NCBI RefSeq assembly: GCF_004962245.1
Contig: NZ_SUHQ01000020.1
Location: 1 to 64,000 of the forward strand
Origin: Mesorhizobium sp.
GTDB taxonomy: Bacteria > Pseudomonadota > Alphaproteobacteria > Rhizobiales > Rhizobiaceae
Direction of reading: 5' to 3'
DNA length: 64,000 bases
The notes under the pieces were generated by a model. It searched no databases. It was not told the DNA's origin and saw nothing but the letters and a program-made list of their open reading frames with translations. Positions 25,300 to 33,969 of this stretch are shown piece after piece; within the stretch, counting starts at the first letter, position 1, and each line of letters starts with the position of its first letter. The translations under genes were made by a program, and so were the position numbers.

Positions 25300-26643
25300 T
25301 TGCTTAGCGTCGAACCGCCACTGTCCGACGAAGACCTGCTCGACCGCTTCCAGCGCGCGGCCTTCGGCTACTTCCTGGAGACCGTGAACCCGCAGAACGG
25401 TCTGGTCGCCGACACCTCGCGGCCAAATTGGCCGGCAAGCATCGCGGTCGTCGGCTTCGCCCTGTCCTGCTATCCGATCGGGGTCGAGCGTGGCTGGATG
25501 ACACGAGACGCAGCCGCGGAACTGACGCTTGCCGCACTGCGCTTCTTTTGGAACAGCCGGCAAGGCAGTGGCGACGACGCCACCGGCCACAAGGGGTTCT
25601 ACTACCATTTCCTCGATATGCAGACCGGCCGGCGCGCCTGGCGATGCGAATTGTCTATGGTCGACACGGCGCTTTTGATGGCCGGCGTGCTCGTGGCTGG
25701 CGCCTATTTCACAGGCGACAATGACGGTGAAACTGAGATCCGCGACCTGGCGGAGGTTCTCTACCGGCGCGTCGACTGGCGGTGGGCGCAAGGCGGCAGT
25801 CCGACCTTGCGACAGGGCTGGAAGCCGAAGAGTGGCTTTCTGCGTTATGGCTGGGAAGGCTACAACGAAGCGATGCTGCTCTACGTTCTGGCAATGGCCG
25901 CCCCGGACAAGCCAGCCTCGGACGACAGCTATACGGGCTGGACGGCGACATATCGGTGGGAGAACATTTACGGTTACGACGTGCTCTATGGCGGCCCGCT
26001 GTTCATGCACCAGTTCTCGCATGCCTGGATCGACTTCGACGGCATTCGCGATGCGTTCATGCAGGAGAAGAACTCGGACTATTTCGAAAACAGCCGCCGC
26101 TCGACGTTCCTTCACCGGGACTATGCACGGCACAACCCCTCCGGTCACGACGGCTACAGCGAAGAACTTTGGGGGCTTTCGGCGGGTGACGGACCCGGCA
26201 ATTTCCGCGCACGGATCGAGCGGCGGCCGCGCAAATTTTCCGGCTACGCGGCGCGCGGTGCACCATTCGGCCCCGACGACGGAACGATAGCACCGTGGTC
26301 GTATCTCGCATCGCTGCCCTTCGCGCCGGAAATCTGCCTGCCGGCGCTGCGCCATCTCAGAGAACGCCACCCCGAGGTGACCGACAGTTTCAGGATGCCG
26401 AGCGGCTTCAACCCGACGCTGGCGAACCGGCGAAAGTTCGGGCCGAGCGGCTGGGTATCGGAAGGGCACTACGGACTGGACCAGGGTATCGTCGTGCTGA
26501 TGATCGAAAACCACCGCTCGCGCCTGATCTGGAACCTGATGCGGTCAAATCAGCATATCCGCCATGGCCTGCAAAAGGCCGGGTTCAACGGCGGTTGGCT
26601 GTCGCAGCCGGCGAGCCCTCGCGAGGCTGCCTGCGTCGGATGA
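25300..26643 (+). CDS. Glucoamylase-like/GH144-type glycoside hydrolase
   Basis: A 447-aa (alpha/alpha)6-toroid-type hydrolase of the PF10091 putative glucoamylase family, to which endo-beta-1,2-glucanases (GH144) belong. Typical blocks: RFQRAAFGYFLETVNPQNGLVAD at the N-terminus, ASIAVVGFALSCYPIGVERGW, HKGFYYHFLDMQTGRRAWRCELSMVDTALL, GWEGYNEAMLLYVLAMAAP and GPLFMHQFSHAWID. No signal peptide is visible, so it is cytoplasmic unless the start is upstream. Starts at TTG 25300; SD weak (GGAG 14 bp upstream). A substrate such as beta-1,2-glucan or the local EPS is inferred. Same strand as SDR and the following genes. Confidence 0.82.
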   Translation: MLSVEPPLSDEDLLDRFQRAAFGYFLETVNPQNGLVADTSRPNWPASIAVVGFALSCYPIGVERGWMTRDAAAELTLAALRFFWNSRQGSGDDATGHKGFYYHFLDMQTGRRAWRCELSMVDTALLMAGVLVAGAYFTGDNDGETEIRDLAEVLYRRVDWRWAQGGSPTLRQGWKPKSGFLRYGWEGYNEAMLLYVLAMAAPDKPASDDSYTGWTATYRWENIYGYDVLYGGPLFMHQFSHAWIDFDGIRDAFMQEKNSDYFENSRRSTFLHRDYARHNPSGHDGYSEELWGLSAGDGPGNFRARIERRPRKFSGYAARGAPFGPDDGTIAPWSYLASLPFAPEICLPALRHLRERHPEVTDSFRMPSGFNPTLANRRKFGPSGWVSEGHYGLDQGIVVLMIENHRSRLIWNLMRSNQHIRHGLQKAGFNGGWLSQPASPREAACVG

Positions 26644-26797
26644 CGGGACCATCGAACCCGGAAACCATACCCACCTGATCAAGGATCGACGCGACTTGGC
26701 ACTTGCACGGCTGCAGCGCCGCATCCAACGCTTGACGAAAGCGCTATTCGGCTAAAGAAGATTGAAGCGCAATGGCATGGCCGCGGAACATTTCTAG

Positions 26798-27448
26798 ATG
26801 TTGCCCAAAATAAAAATCGACTATGTGGTCCGGCTGCTGGCGCGGGGTTACGTATGCCTGCCGCTTCGTGCCGGCGGCAAGCACCTCGACCTCGAGGCCA
26901 TGGGATATCATCCGCTGCATTTGCAAACCTGCCGCAAGGACCTGAAGGAGCTCGCCTTCTGTTCCATTGCGTTCCAGCTGTCGCAGAAGCCACCGACCGG
27001 CGAAGACATCGAGCGCTGGTTTCACGACTTCGCCGGAAATGTCGGCATATTGGGAGGATTTTCCAACCTGCTGATCCTGGATTTCGACAACGCCGCCGCA
27101 TATCGGGGCTGGTTCGGCATCCACGGTGAAATTGCAAACCGCACACCGGTCGCAAGGACTCCGAACGGCTTCCATGTCTATCTGAGGGCACGTGAACCGA
27201 TGGTGTCCTCCAGCCTGCATTTCGGCATGCGCCGGGTCGGCCACGTCAAGGCGCTTGGCGGTTACGTGGTGGGCAGCCCCTCGGTGCTGAAGGACGGCTC
27301 CTCCTATAGCTGGTTGGACAACCAGTCGCCGTTCGATGTCGAACCGCAGCTGGTCGAGAACCTCGCCGATCTTTCGCTGCGTCCGGTCTCGCCGCTCAAG
27401 CATTATTACGATCGTGTGCGAAACCGAGGCTTTTTCGAGCGGCAGTGA
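26798..27448 (+). CDS. Stand-alone Prim-Pol (archaeo-eukaryotic primase fold) domain protein
   Basis: A 216-aa protein matching the bifunctional DNA primase/polymerase N-terminal domain (PF09250): GYVCLPLRAGGK near 17-28, GNVGILGGFSNLLILDFDN with the D95-x-D97 metal pair, TPNGFHVYLRA with H126, then GGYVVGSPSVLKDGSSYSW. In phage and plasmid primases a third acidic residue precedes the GGY; here that position seems to be His149. No helicase domain or replication gene is near. It is followed by a glycosyltransferase gene through a 4-bp GTGA overlap, so it is cotranslated with glycan enzymes. Start ATG 26798. Function here is unknown; the fold assignment is by motif. Confidence 0.72.
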   Translation: MLPKIKIDYVVRLLARGYVCLPLRAGGKHLDLEAMGYHPLHLQTCRKDLKELAFCSIAFQLSQKPPTGEDIERWFHDFAGNVGILGGFSNLLILDFDNAAAYRGWFGIHGEIANRTPVARTPNGFHVYLRAREPMVSSSLHFGMRRVGHVKALGGYVVGSPSVLKDGSSYSWLDNQSPFDVEPQLVENLADLSLRPVSPLKHYYDRVRNRGFFERQ

Positions 27449-29631
27449 GTAAATCGGGGGAAACGCGATTGAACGTCACGGTCGTCATCCCGGCAAGGAA
27501 TGCTGCCGCGACGATCGATACCACGCTACGCAGCCTGATGTCCGACAGGGATCTGATCGGCGAAATCCTTCTGGTCGATGACGGTTCCGACGATCAGACC
27601 GCGTCTGCCGCGATCGCAAGCGCGCAGCGATACGGATTGCCGCTGGAGGTGGTGAGTGTTCGCCTCGGCAGCGCCGGCGCCGCGCGCAATGTCGGAATTG
27701 CGCGGGCCAGGGGCAAATCCATATTCTTCCTCGATGCGGATGACGAGTTGATAGAGGGAGGCCTATCGCTTTTACAGGACGCCCTCCGGCGCAATCCCGA
27801 AGCAGGCCTGTCGATCGGGGCCAGCATCCGTCGCACAAACGGGCGGCCGGACAAGCTCAAGACCCCGCACGGATACACCAGCGACAGAGCTCAAAACACC
27901 AGGCGATATCTTCTCAACGAGCTCTGGCCGATCGCCATGGGAAGTGCGCTGGTCACGACATCAGCGACGGCCGCCATTCGCTTTCCGGAAGCGATCGGCC
28001 TCGACGAAGACACGTGTTACTGGGTCGCCCTGCTCGCGCGCTTCGACGCGGCGATCGTCTCGGCTCCGGTGCTGCTCTACCATCACGACGAGACACGAAT
28101 GGCGCAGCGCTTCATCCTTGCGCCGCGCAGGACGTTTCTTGCCATTGCGCTCGAACTGGACAGGCTGGCTGACTTTGGCGTCGAGAGGGAGGCCCTTCAA
28201 TGGCGAAAGTCCTGGATCGCGCAGCGGATTTCACGGCAGCTCATAAAGCACGAAAGATACGCCGACGCGGCAGGCATGATGCGGGCCGTTCGCGCCCATA
28301 AAGCATTCGGCCGGAGCTGGAAGGCCTTGCAGTACAGCGCCCGGATCCACGTCGGAGCCATGACTGAAAAGCACAGGCCGGATGCAAAGGTTACCATCCC
28401 CAACCACGGTAAGGAGCGGCGCACGCTGGTGCTGTCCTACGATCCGGCCTTCCCTCCTACCTCGGGCGCGGATCTCAGGAACCATCGCAACGCCGTGGCC
28501 GCGGCGGAATTCGGACCGGTCTGCCTTGTCTCGATCCGGCCGCAGGCCGATCCATCGAAACCGGCCGATACCCGCATTCGAACGGCTTCTTTGACGACCG
28601 AGGGGGAAGCCCGTACAGCCTCGATCGGCTGGTGGAGAATCAGTGCCGAGAAACGAATTCCACGCACCGCGCTGACGCATCTCGGGGCGATTGTCCGCGA
28701 ATTTGCCCCGGACAGCATCGTCGTCGAGGGCATTGCGCTGTTCAAGCTGCTGCGGCCCTTGCGGCCCTTGGCCGGGCAGCTCATCCTCGATATGCACAAT
28801 GTCGAGTCCGACCTGGCGGGACAGTTGCATCGCGCTGACGACACAGGATCGACGCCTGCCATCGCCGCCGCCCTTGGCGTCAGGCGCCTCGAAAGAAAGG
28901 CGCTCGCCATCGTCGACAGGGCCTGGGTCTGTTCGAAGCAGGATTACGAAAGGCTGGCGGCTCTTTGCCCGCACAAGGTGCCGATCGATATCGTGCCGAA
29001 CGGCATCCCTCGTTTCGAGGACATTCCCGTGGACCTGCCGGCGGAGGCTGCGACGTCCGACGGCTTTCCGGTCATCCTGTTTGTCGGCCATCTCGGATAC
29101 AAGCCAAACATCGACGCCGCCGAACGACTGGCCGGCACCATCCTGCCCCGCTTCCGGCAACGATTGCCGACCGCGAGACTGGTTCTTGCCGGCCGATATC
29201 CAAAGCCGGCCGTGAAAGCACTGACCGGACTGCAGGGCGTGGACCTCATGGAAAATCCGGACGATATCAGACCACTGCTGTCGCGCGCGCATCTCAGCAT
29301 CATTCCGCTTTCGACAGGCGGCGGGACGCGCATCAAGGTTCTCGAAGCGATGGCCTGGGGCATTCCGGTGGTTGCGACGCCGCTGGCGGTCGAGGGCCTG
29401 GACCTGGTCGAAAATGAAGAGGTGCTTCTATCGGATTCGGATGAACGGCTTGCCGACATGGCCATCGAGCTTTGTCTGGACCGCACGCGCATGGCGAGCC
29501 AGCGTGTCCAGGCGCATGAGGCCGTATGGTCCAGGTTCGGTCCTGAAGCCATCCGCAATGCCGTCCGCGGCGGCTTTGGGCTGGACGATGCCGACGCATG
29601 CCGCCCACGCCTTCCAAACACCGATCGATGA
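27445..29631 (+). CDS. Bifunctional GT2-GT4 glycosyltransferase fusion
   Basis: A 728-aa cytosolic protein with two catalytic modules. Residues about 10-230 form a GT2 (GT-A) unit: NVTVVIPARNAAATID, ILLVDDGSDDQT, SAGAARNVGIARARG and the metal-binding IFFLDADDE. Residues about 335-710 form a GT4 (GT-B) unit: SYDPAFPPTSGADLRNH, LILDMHNVESDL, VPNGIPRFED, VILFVGHLGYKPNIDAA and GGGTRIKVLEAMAWGIPVVA. A 100-residue linker separates them. Start GTG 27445 overlaps the Prim-Pol-domain gene by 4 bp. Fusion implies consecutive additions to one acceptor; sugars unknown. Next gene starts 8 bp after the stop. Confidence 0.88.
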   Translation: MSKSGETRLNVTVVIPARNAAATIDTTLRSLMSDRDLIGEILLVDDGSDDQTASAAIASAQRYGLPLEVVSVRLGSAGAARNVGIARARGKSIFFLDADDELIEGGLSLLQDALRRNPEAGLSIGASIRRTNGRPDKLKTPHGYTSDRAQNTRRYLLNELWPIAMGSALVTTSATAAIRFPEAIGLDEDTCYWVALLARFDAAIVSAPVLLYHHDETRMAQRFILAPRRTFLAIALELDRLADFGVEREALQWRKSWIAQRISRQLIKHERYADAAGMMRAVRAHKAFGRSWKALQYSARIHVGAMTEKHRPDAKVTIPNHGKERRTLVLSYDPAFPPTSGADLRNHRNAVAAAEFGPVCLVSIRPQADPSKPADTRIRTASLTTEGEARTASIGWWRISAEKRIPRTALTHLGAIVREFAPDSIVVEGIALFKLLRPLRPLAGQLILDMHNVESDLAGQLHRADDTGSTPAIAAALGVRRLERKALAIVDRAWVCSKQDYERLAALCPHKVPIDIVPNGIPRFEDIPVDLPAEAATSDGFPVILFVGHLGYKPNIDAAERLAGTILPRFRQRLPTARLVLAGRYPKPAVKALTGLQGVDLMENPDDIRPLLSRAHLSIIPLSTGGGTRIKVLEAMAWGIPVVATPLAVEGLDLVENEEVLLSDSDERLADMAIELCLDRTRMASQRVQAHEAVWSRFGPEAIRNAVRGGFGLDDADACRPRLPNTDR

Positions 29632-29638
29632 GCTGCCG

Positions 29639-31213
29639 ATGATCCCGCCCATCCTGCACCAGACGTGGAAGACCGACAGCGTCCCTGCCCGCTTCCAGGG
29701 CTATGTCGAAAGCTGGAAACGGCACCATCCCGGCTGGACGACGATGTTCTGGAGCGACCGGATGCTGCTTGAGTTCGTCGCCGAGTACTATCCGGATTTC
29801 CTGCCGATCTTTTGCAGCTATTCGAACGGTGTGATGCGCGCCGATGCGGCACGCTATCTGCTGCTCTATCATTTTGGCGGGGTCTACGCCGACATCGACT
29901 GCGAATGCGTCGCCCCTTTCGATGCGATCATGAGCGAGGACCGGGTCGTGCTCTGCAAGGAGCCGGATACGCACGCGCTCGTCCAGGCAAAGTTTCGCGG
30001 CCTGCCCTATTTGCTGTTCAACGGCACGATGGCGAGCCCGCCCCGGCATCCCTTCTGGCTGCAGGTCCTGTCCCTGTTGCCGGGGCTGGTCCATGCCAAG
30101 GAAGCGCTCGACGCGACCGGCCCCTGCGTGCTGACCTCGGCGCAGCTCGGCTATGGCGACCAGACGGCTTTAGCCATACACGCTTCCACCCTGTTCGCGC
30201 CTATGGACTCGGCCGGGCGCACGGATATGCCGGTTGGCAACGGAGCGCAGACGCTGTCGATCCATCATTGGGCCGGCACATGGTGGACGCCGCGACCCGC
30301 AGCGCGGTGGCGGGATACGATCCGCAGTCACGCCTACCGGCTCTGGCATCATCTGACGCGCGGCGCGCATCTCGACGAGGCCGCGGCGAAGGCGAGCGTC
30401 AGCCAGGCGGCGCTTTCGGCAGCGCCGCCGTCGGGCTCGAATGTCGCCATTCTGGTGCCGCTGCGCGATGCGGCCGACCATATCCAGCCGTTCCTCGATG
30501 CGTTGCAGGTGCTCGACTACCCGAAGGACAGGATCAAGCTGGTCTTCTGCGAGGGCGACAGTTCGGACGGGAGCTGGGAAAGACTGCAGGCGGCAGTGGC
30601 GCCGCTTGCCGGCGTCTATCGTGGCGTCGTCCTGCTGCAAAAGCATGTGGGCACACGCCTCGACCGGGCCAAGCGAACAAAATCGCGACAGCAGCGCGAG
30701 AGACGGGGCGCCATTGCCAAGGTACGCAATCACCTGATCGATCATGGACTGGATGCCGACGATGCCTGGGCGCTGTGGATCGATATCGATGTGTGGCGAT
30801 TTCCAAGCAATGTCTTGAACCGGCTGATCGGAAGTGGGCATCGCATCGCGGTTCCCAACTGCGTGAAGATCGCCGGCGGCGACAGCTTCGACCTCAACAG
30901 CTTCGTCACCACTCAGCCTGAAAAGAATTATCGCTACTATCGTGAAATACGCGGCGGCCTTTACCAGCCGCCTGCCTATTTCATAGGCCGTCTTCACCTC
31001 AGCGACGTTCGCCATCTCGAAAGCATCGGTCTCGATGGGGTCGGTGGAACCATGCTTCTCGTCGACGCCGCATTGCATCGCGGCGGTCTTCGGTTCCCGG
31101 AAATTCCCTACCGCGATCTCATCGAAACCGAAGGCTTTGGCGCTCTCGCCAACGATCTGGGCATCAGACCCGTCGGTCTTCCCAAGCTTGAGATACTCCA
31201 TGTTCCGTGGTGA
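29639..31213 (+). CDS. GT32-like and GT62 (Anp1)-like glycosyltransferase fusion
   Basis: A 524-aa protein. Residues 1-215 are a GT32/DXD capsule-type domain: MIPPILHQTWKTDSVPARFQ, then RADAARYLLLYHFGGVYADI with the D85-x-D87 metal site. Residues about 267-524 resemble the Anp1 family known mainly from fungal mannan polymerase: VAILVPLRDAADHIQPFLDA, LDYPKDRIKLVFCEGDSSDG, AIAKVRNHLIDHGL, AWALWIDIDVWRFPSNVL and the IAVPNCVK strand. ATG 29639 gives the usual GT32 N-terminus; ATG 29588 would add 17 residues. The 3' end overlaps the convergent gene by 50 bp. Confidence 0.85.
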   Translation: MIPPILHQTWKTDSVPARFQGYVESWKRHHPGWTTMFWSDRMLLEFVAEYYPDFLPIFCSYSNGVMRADAARYLLLYHFGGVYADIDCECVAPFDAIMSEDRVVLCKEPDTHALVQAKFRGLPYLLFNGTMASPPRHPFWLQVLSLLPGLVHAKEALDATGPCVLTSAQLGYGDQTALAIHASTLFAPMDSAGRTDMPVGNGAQTLSIHHWAGTWWTPRPAARWRDTIRSHAYRLWHHLTRGAHLDEAAAKASVSQAALSAAPPSGSNVAILVPLRDAADHIQPFLDALQVLDYPKDRIKLVFCEGDSSDGSWERLQAAVAPLAGVYRGVVLLQKHVGTRLDRAKRTKSRQQRERRGAIAKVRNHLIDHGLDADDAWALWIDIDVWRFPSNVLNRLIGSGHRIAVPNCVKIAGGDSFDLNSFVTTQPEKNYRYYREIRGGLYQPPAYFIGRLHLSDVRHLESIGLDGVGGTMLLVDAALHRGGLRFPEIPYRDLIETEGFGALANDLGIRPVGLPKLEILHVPW

Positions 31214-32207
31214 TCGGGACTGACCGGCGCCGCTCGAGCTCTTGCCGGATGGGCTCCAGATAGGCTTGCGGCCGCAGCCGTTGCCAAAGGAAATCGCGGT
31301 CGGTCAGATGCGCGACCTGGCCGATCCACCGCTCCATCATTTCGGGATTCCGGACCTGTTGCCAATCATCGACTATGATGACGGGCAGCCCTTCATAGAG
31401 AGGGTCGAGCGGTGACGTCTTTGTCATGACGATGCAGCCCAGATACAGCAGTTCCCACGTCCTGTGGCAGTCGAGGCCGCTTCCAGCCGTCGAAAGGACC
31501 AGCGGGTACTGTGCATAGCGCTCCCAGATCGAGCGTTGCGGTAGCCGCTTTTCAAGAAAATCGATGTGCGGGCATCCCTTCAGGGCATCGACCAGGTCCC
31601 GTCGCTCCCTCGGACCCCTGCTCAAATTGAGATCACAGAATATCCTGAGCGGGCGGCGCTCCGGCGCGGCCTGCCGACGGCGAATGGTTTCGAGTAGCCT
31701 CGCAAGCTGTCCGGGCGTGCTGAAGCTGCGCATCGTGTGAAGATCGAGCCCGATCGGGAAAGGTTTGAGCTTGGGGTGATCGCCGTCGCAGTTCTGGGTG
31801 CACCAGGACACCAGAAAAGGGTTGGCGAGAAGCCGGTCGACGGTATCTTTCGCGAGATTTGACGGCACCGACGCATCGCCATCCGTCGTCACCAGCGCGA
31901 ACGGCGCCTTGATGGTCGGCAGGGCCACCTCGGCGAACGTGTCGAGGTCGCAGACACGCAATTCCCTGGCCCGGGTGCTCAGACGTAGCCAGACCACGCC
32001 GTGCGCACCGCTATAGTGCTTGCGGAAGAATGCCTCCGTCTGTGCCGATTCGGTCGGTGCGTATCGATACCAGAGTGGACCGGCAAAATCGCAGAAGGAG
32101 CCGATTCCCTTGGACCATAACAGCGGAGGAACGGGGAGAAAGGGCAGCGCGGCGGAATGAACCGCCTTTTTCAAGAGCTTTCGCCGACGAACCTTGCCCA
32201 TCTGCAA
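31164..32207 (-). CDS. Exostosin-like/RXYLT1-type glycosyltransferase domain protein
   Basis: A 347-aa protein. The N-terminus is strongly basic (MQMGKVRRRKLLKKAVHS) followed by a short apolar stretch (AALPFLPVPPLLW), perhaps a membrane anchor or Tat-like signal. The C-terminal half has the exostosin-like block LSTAGSGLDCHRTWELLYLG, then TKTSPLDPLYEGLPVIIVDD, very like the C-terminal domain of RXYLT1/TMEM5 xylosyltransferases. It is convergent with the GT32-GT62 gene and shares 50 bp of coding sequence with it (31164-31213). Catalytic role is inferred; donor unknown. Confidence 0.72.
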   Translation of the reverse strand: MQMGKVRRRKLLKKAVHSAALPFLPVPPLLWSKGIGSFCDFAGPLWYRYAPTESAQTEAFFRKHYSGAHGVVWLRLSTRARELRVCDLDTFAEVALPTIKAPFALVTTDGDASVPSNLAKDTVDRLLANPFLVSWCTQNCDGDHPKLKPFPIGLDLHTMRSFSTPGQLARLLETIRRRQAAPERRPLRIFCDLNLSRGPRERRDLVDALKGCPHIDFLEKRLPQRSIWERYAQYPLVLSTAGSGLDCHRTWELLYLGCIVMTKTSPLDPLYEGLPVIIVDDWQQVRNPEMMERWIGQVAHLTDRDFLWQRLRPQAYLEPIRQELERRRSVPITTEHGVSQAWEDRRV

Positions 32208-32357
32208 GAACTAGCCCAGGCACCGGCGACGTTGCAATGTCGGGCACGAAGATGTTCGCCCGCCACCGCATCCCGAAGTTTCGACCTCGGGCCATGACTT
32301 TTTCCGCCAGCGATGCGGCCGACTCCGCTTGCCTGGGCTCGTTTTGCGTCGACTTGC

Positions 32358-33797
32358 CTAGCCGGCGAATGTGTAGGCGGTTTTCACCGTCGTGTAGAAT
32401 TCCGCCGCGTAGCGACCCTGCTCGCGCGGGCCATAGCTCGATCCCTTGCGTCCGCCGAAAGGCACATGGAAGTCGACGCCCGCCGTCGGCAGGTTGACCA
32501 TCACCATGCCGGCCTCCGAATTGCGCTTGAAATGCGTGGCGTGCTTGAGGCTCGACGTGCAGATGCCCGATGTCAGGCCGAACGGCGTATCGTTGGCCAC
32601 CGCCAGTGCCTCGTCATAATCCTTGACGCGGATGACGTTGGCGACCGGTCCGAAAATCTCCTCGCGTGAGATGCGCATGGCGTTGGTGGCTTCGGTGAAC
32701 AGTGCCGGTTGCAAGTAGAAGCCACGGGTTTCGCGATCGAGCCGGTCGCCGCCAAAGGCGAGATCGGCGCCCTCCTGGCGGCCGATGGCGATGTAGTCTT
32801 CGTCCTGCTTCAACTGGCTCTGGTCGACGACCGGCCCGATCTGGGTTTTCGCATCGAGAGCGTCGCCGATGACCAGCTTGCCCAGGCGATCCTTCATCGC
32901 GTCGACGAAGCGGTCATGGATGCCCTCGGTGACGACCAGGCGGGACGATGCGGTGCAGCGCTGGCCGGTCGAGAAGTATGCGCCGTTGATCGCGCAATCG
33001 ACGGCCGTGCCGAGGTCGGCATCGTCGAGCACGACTAACGGGTTCTTGCCGCCCATTTCGAGCTGGAATTTGCGCATGTGCTCGACGCTCGCTGCAGCCA
33101 CGCGCTTGCCGGTGCCGACCGAGCCGGTGAAGGTGATGGCGTCGAGGTCGGGGCTGTCGAGCATGGCCTGGCCGACCACCGACCCCTTGCCCATAACGAG
33201 ATTGAGCACACCCTTCGGCAGGCCGGCGCGGTGCAGGATGTCGACAATGGCCCAGGCGCTCTCCGGAACCAGGTCGGCCGGCTTGAAGACAATGGTGTTG
33301 CCGTAGGCCAGGGCAGGGGCGATCTTCCAGGCCGGGATGGCGATCGGGAAGTTCCACGGCGTGATGATGCCGACGACGCCGACCGCCTCCCGCGTGATCT
33401 CGACACCGACGCCGGGCCGCACACTCGGAACCAGCTCGCCCGACAGGCGCAGCGTCTCGCCGGCAAAGAAGTCGAATATCTGGGCCGCCCGCACGGTCTC
33501 GCCAACGCCCTCGACCAGCGTCTTGCCTTCCTCGCGTGCCAGATTTCGGCCCAATTCGTCCTTGCGCGCCATAATCTCATCCGACGCCTTCTTCAGCACC
33601 GCATGGCGCGCCAGCGGACCCGACCGGGACCACGCCGGAAACGCTTGTTTCGCTGCTGTGATCGCCTGCCGAGCCTGATCGGCGCCTGCCGACGCATACT
33701 CGCCAACCACATCGTCGAGATTGGATGGATTGATGTTGCGGGAGGCGGCGTCGCCCACCCACTCGCCATCGATGAGGTTCTTTCGAAACGGGATCAT
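32358..33797 (-). CDS. NAD(P)-dependent aldehyde dehydrogenase
   Basis: ALDH-superfamily enzyme (479 aa) similar to alpha-ketoglutaric semialdehyde/succinate semialdehyde dehydrogenases. Landmarks: IITPWNFPIAIPAWKIAPAL with the catalytic Asn, TFTGSVGTGKRVA cofactor loop, LEMGGKNPLVVLDDADL with the general-base Glu, STGQRCTASSRLVV with the catalytic Cys, and REEIFGPVANVIRV. Start ATG 33797 lies behind AGGAAG. Divergent from the 2-hydroxyacid dehydrogenase gene across 172 bp. Possibly the two act on one sugar-acid or hydroxyacid pathway, but that is inference only. Confidence 0.9.
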   Translation of the reverse strand: MIPFRKNLIDGEWVGDAASRNINPSNLDDVVGEYASAGADQARQAITAAKQAFPAWSRSGPLARHAVLKKASDEIMARKDELGRNLAREEGKTLVEGVGETVRAAQIFDFFAGETLRLSGELVPSVRPGVGVEITREAVGVVGIITPWNFPIAIPAWKIAPALAYGNTIVFKPADLVPESAWAIVDILHRAGLPKGVLNLVMGKGSVVGQAMLDSPDLDAITFTGSVGTGKRVAAASVEHMRKFQLEMGGKNPLVVLDDADLGTAVDCAINGAYFSTGQRCTASSRLVVTEGIHDRFVDAMKDRLGKLVIGDALDAKTQIGPVVDQSQLKQDEDYIAIGRQEGADLAFGGDRLDRETRGFYLQPALFTEATNAMRISREEIFGPVANVIRVKDYDEALAVANDTPFGLTSGICTSSLKHATHFKRNSEAGMVMVNLPTAGVDFHVPFGGRKGSSYGPREQGRYAAEFYTTVKTAYTFAG

Positions 33798-33969
33798 GTC
33801 GCTGTCTTCCTTGTCGTCGTTCGATTGCCGTCTATCTGGACCACCGGCCGCCCCGCCGCAAGGCCGCCGACGGCAAAGTTCTCTTCCTCGACAGGCATAT
33901 GCTAGGTGTCGAGGCGGTAAAACATGATTCTTGAAAGGCGCGATACGGATCGCGCCGGGAGGAAGCACC

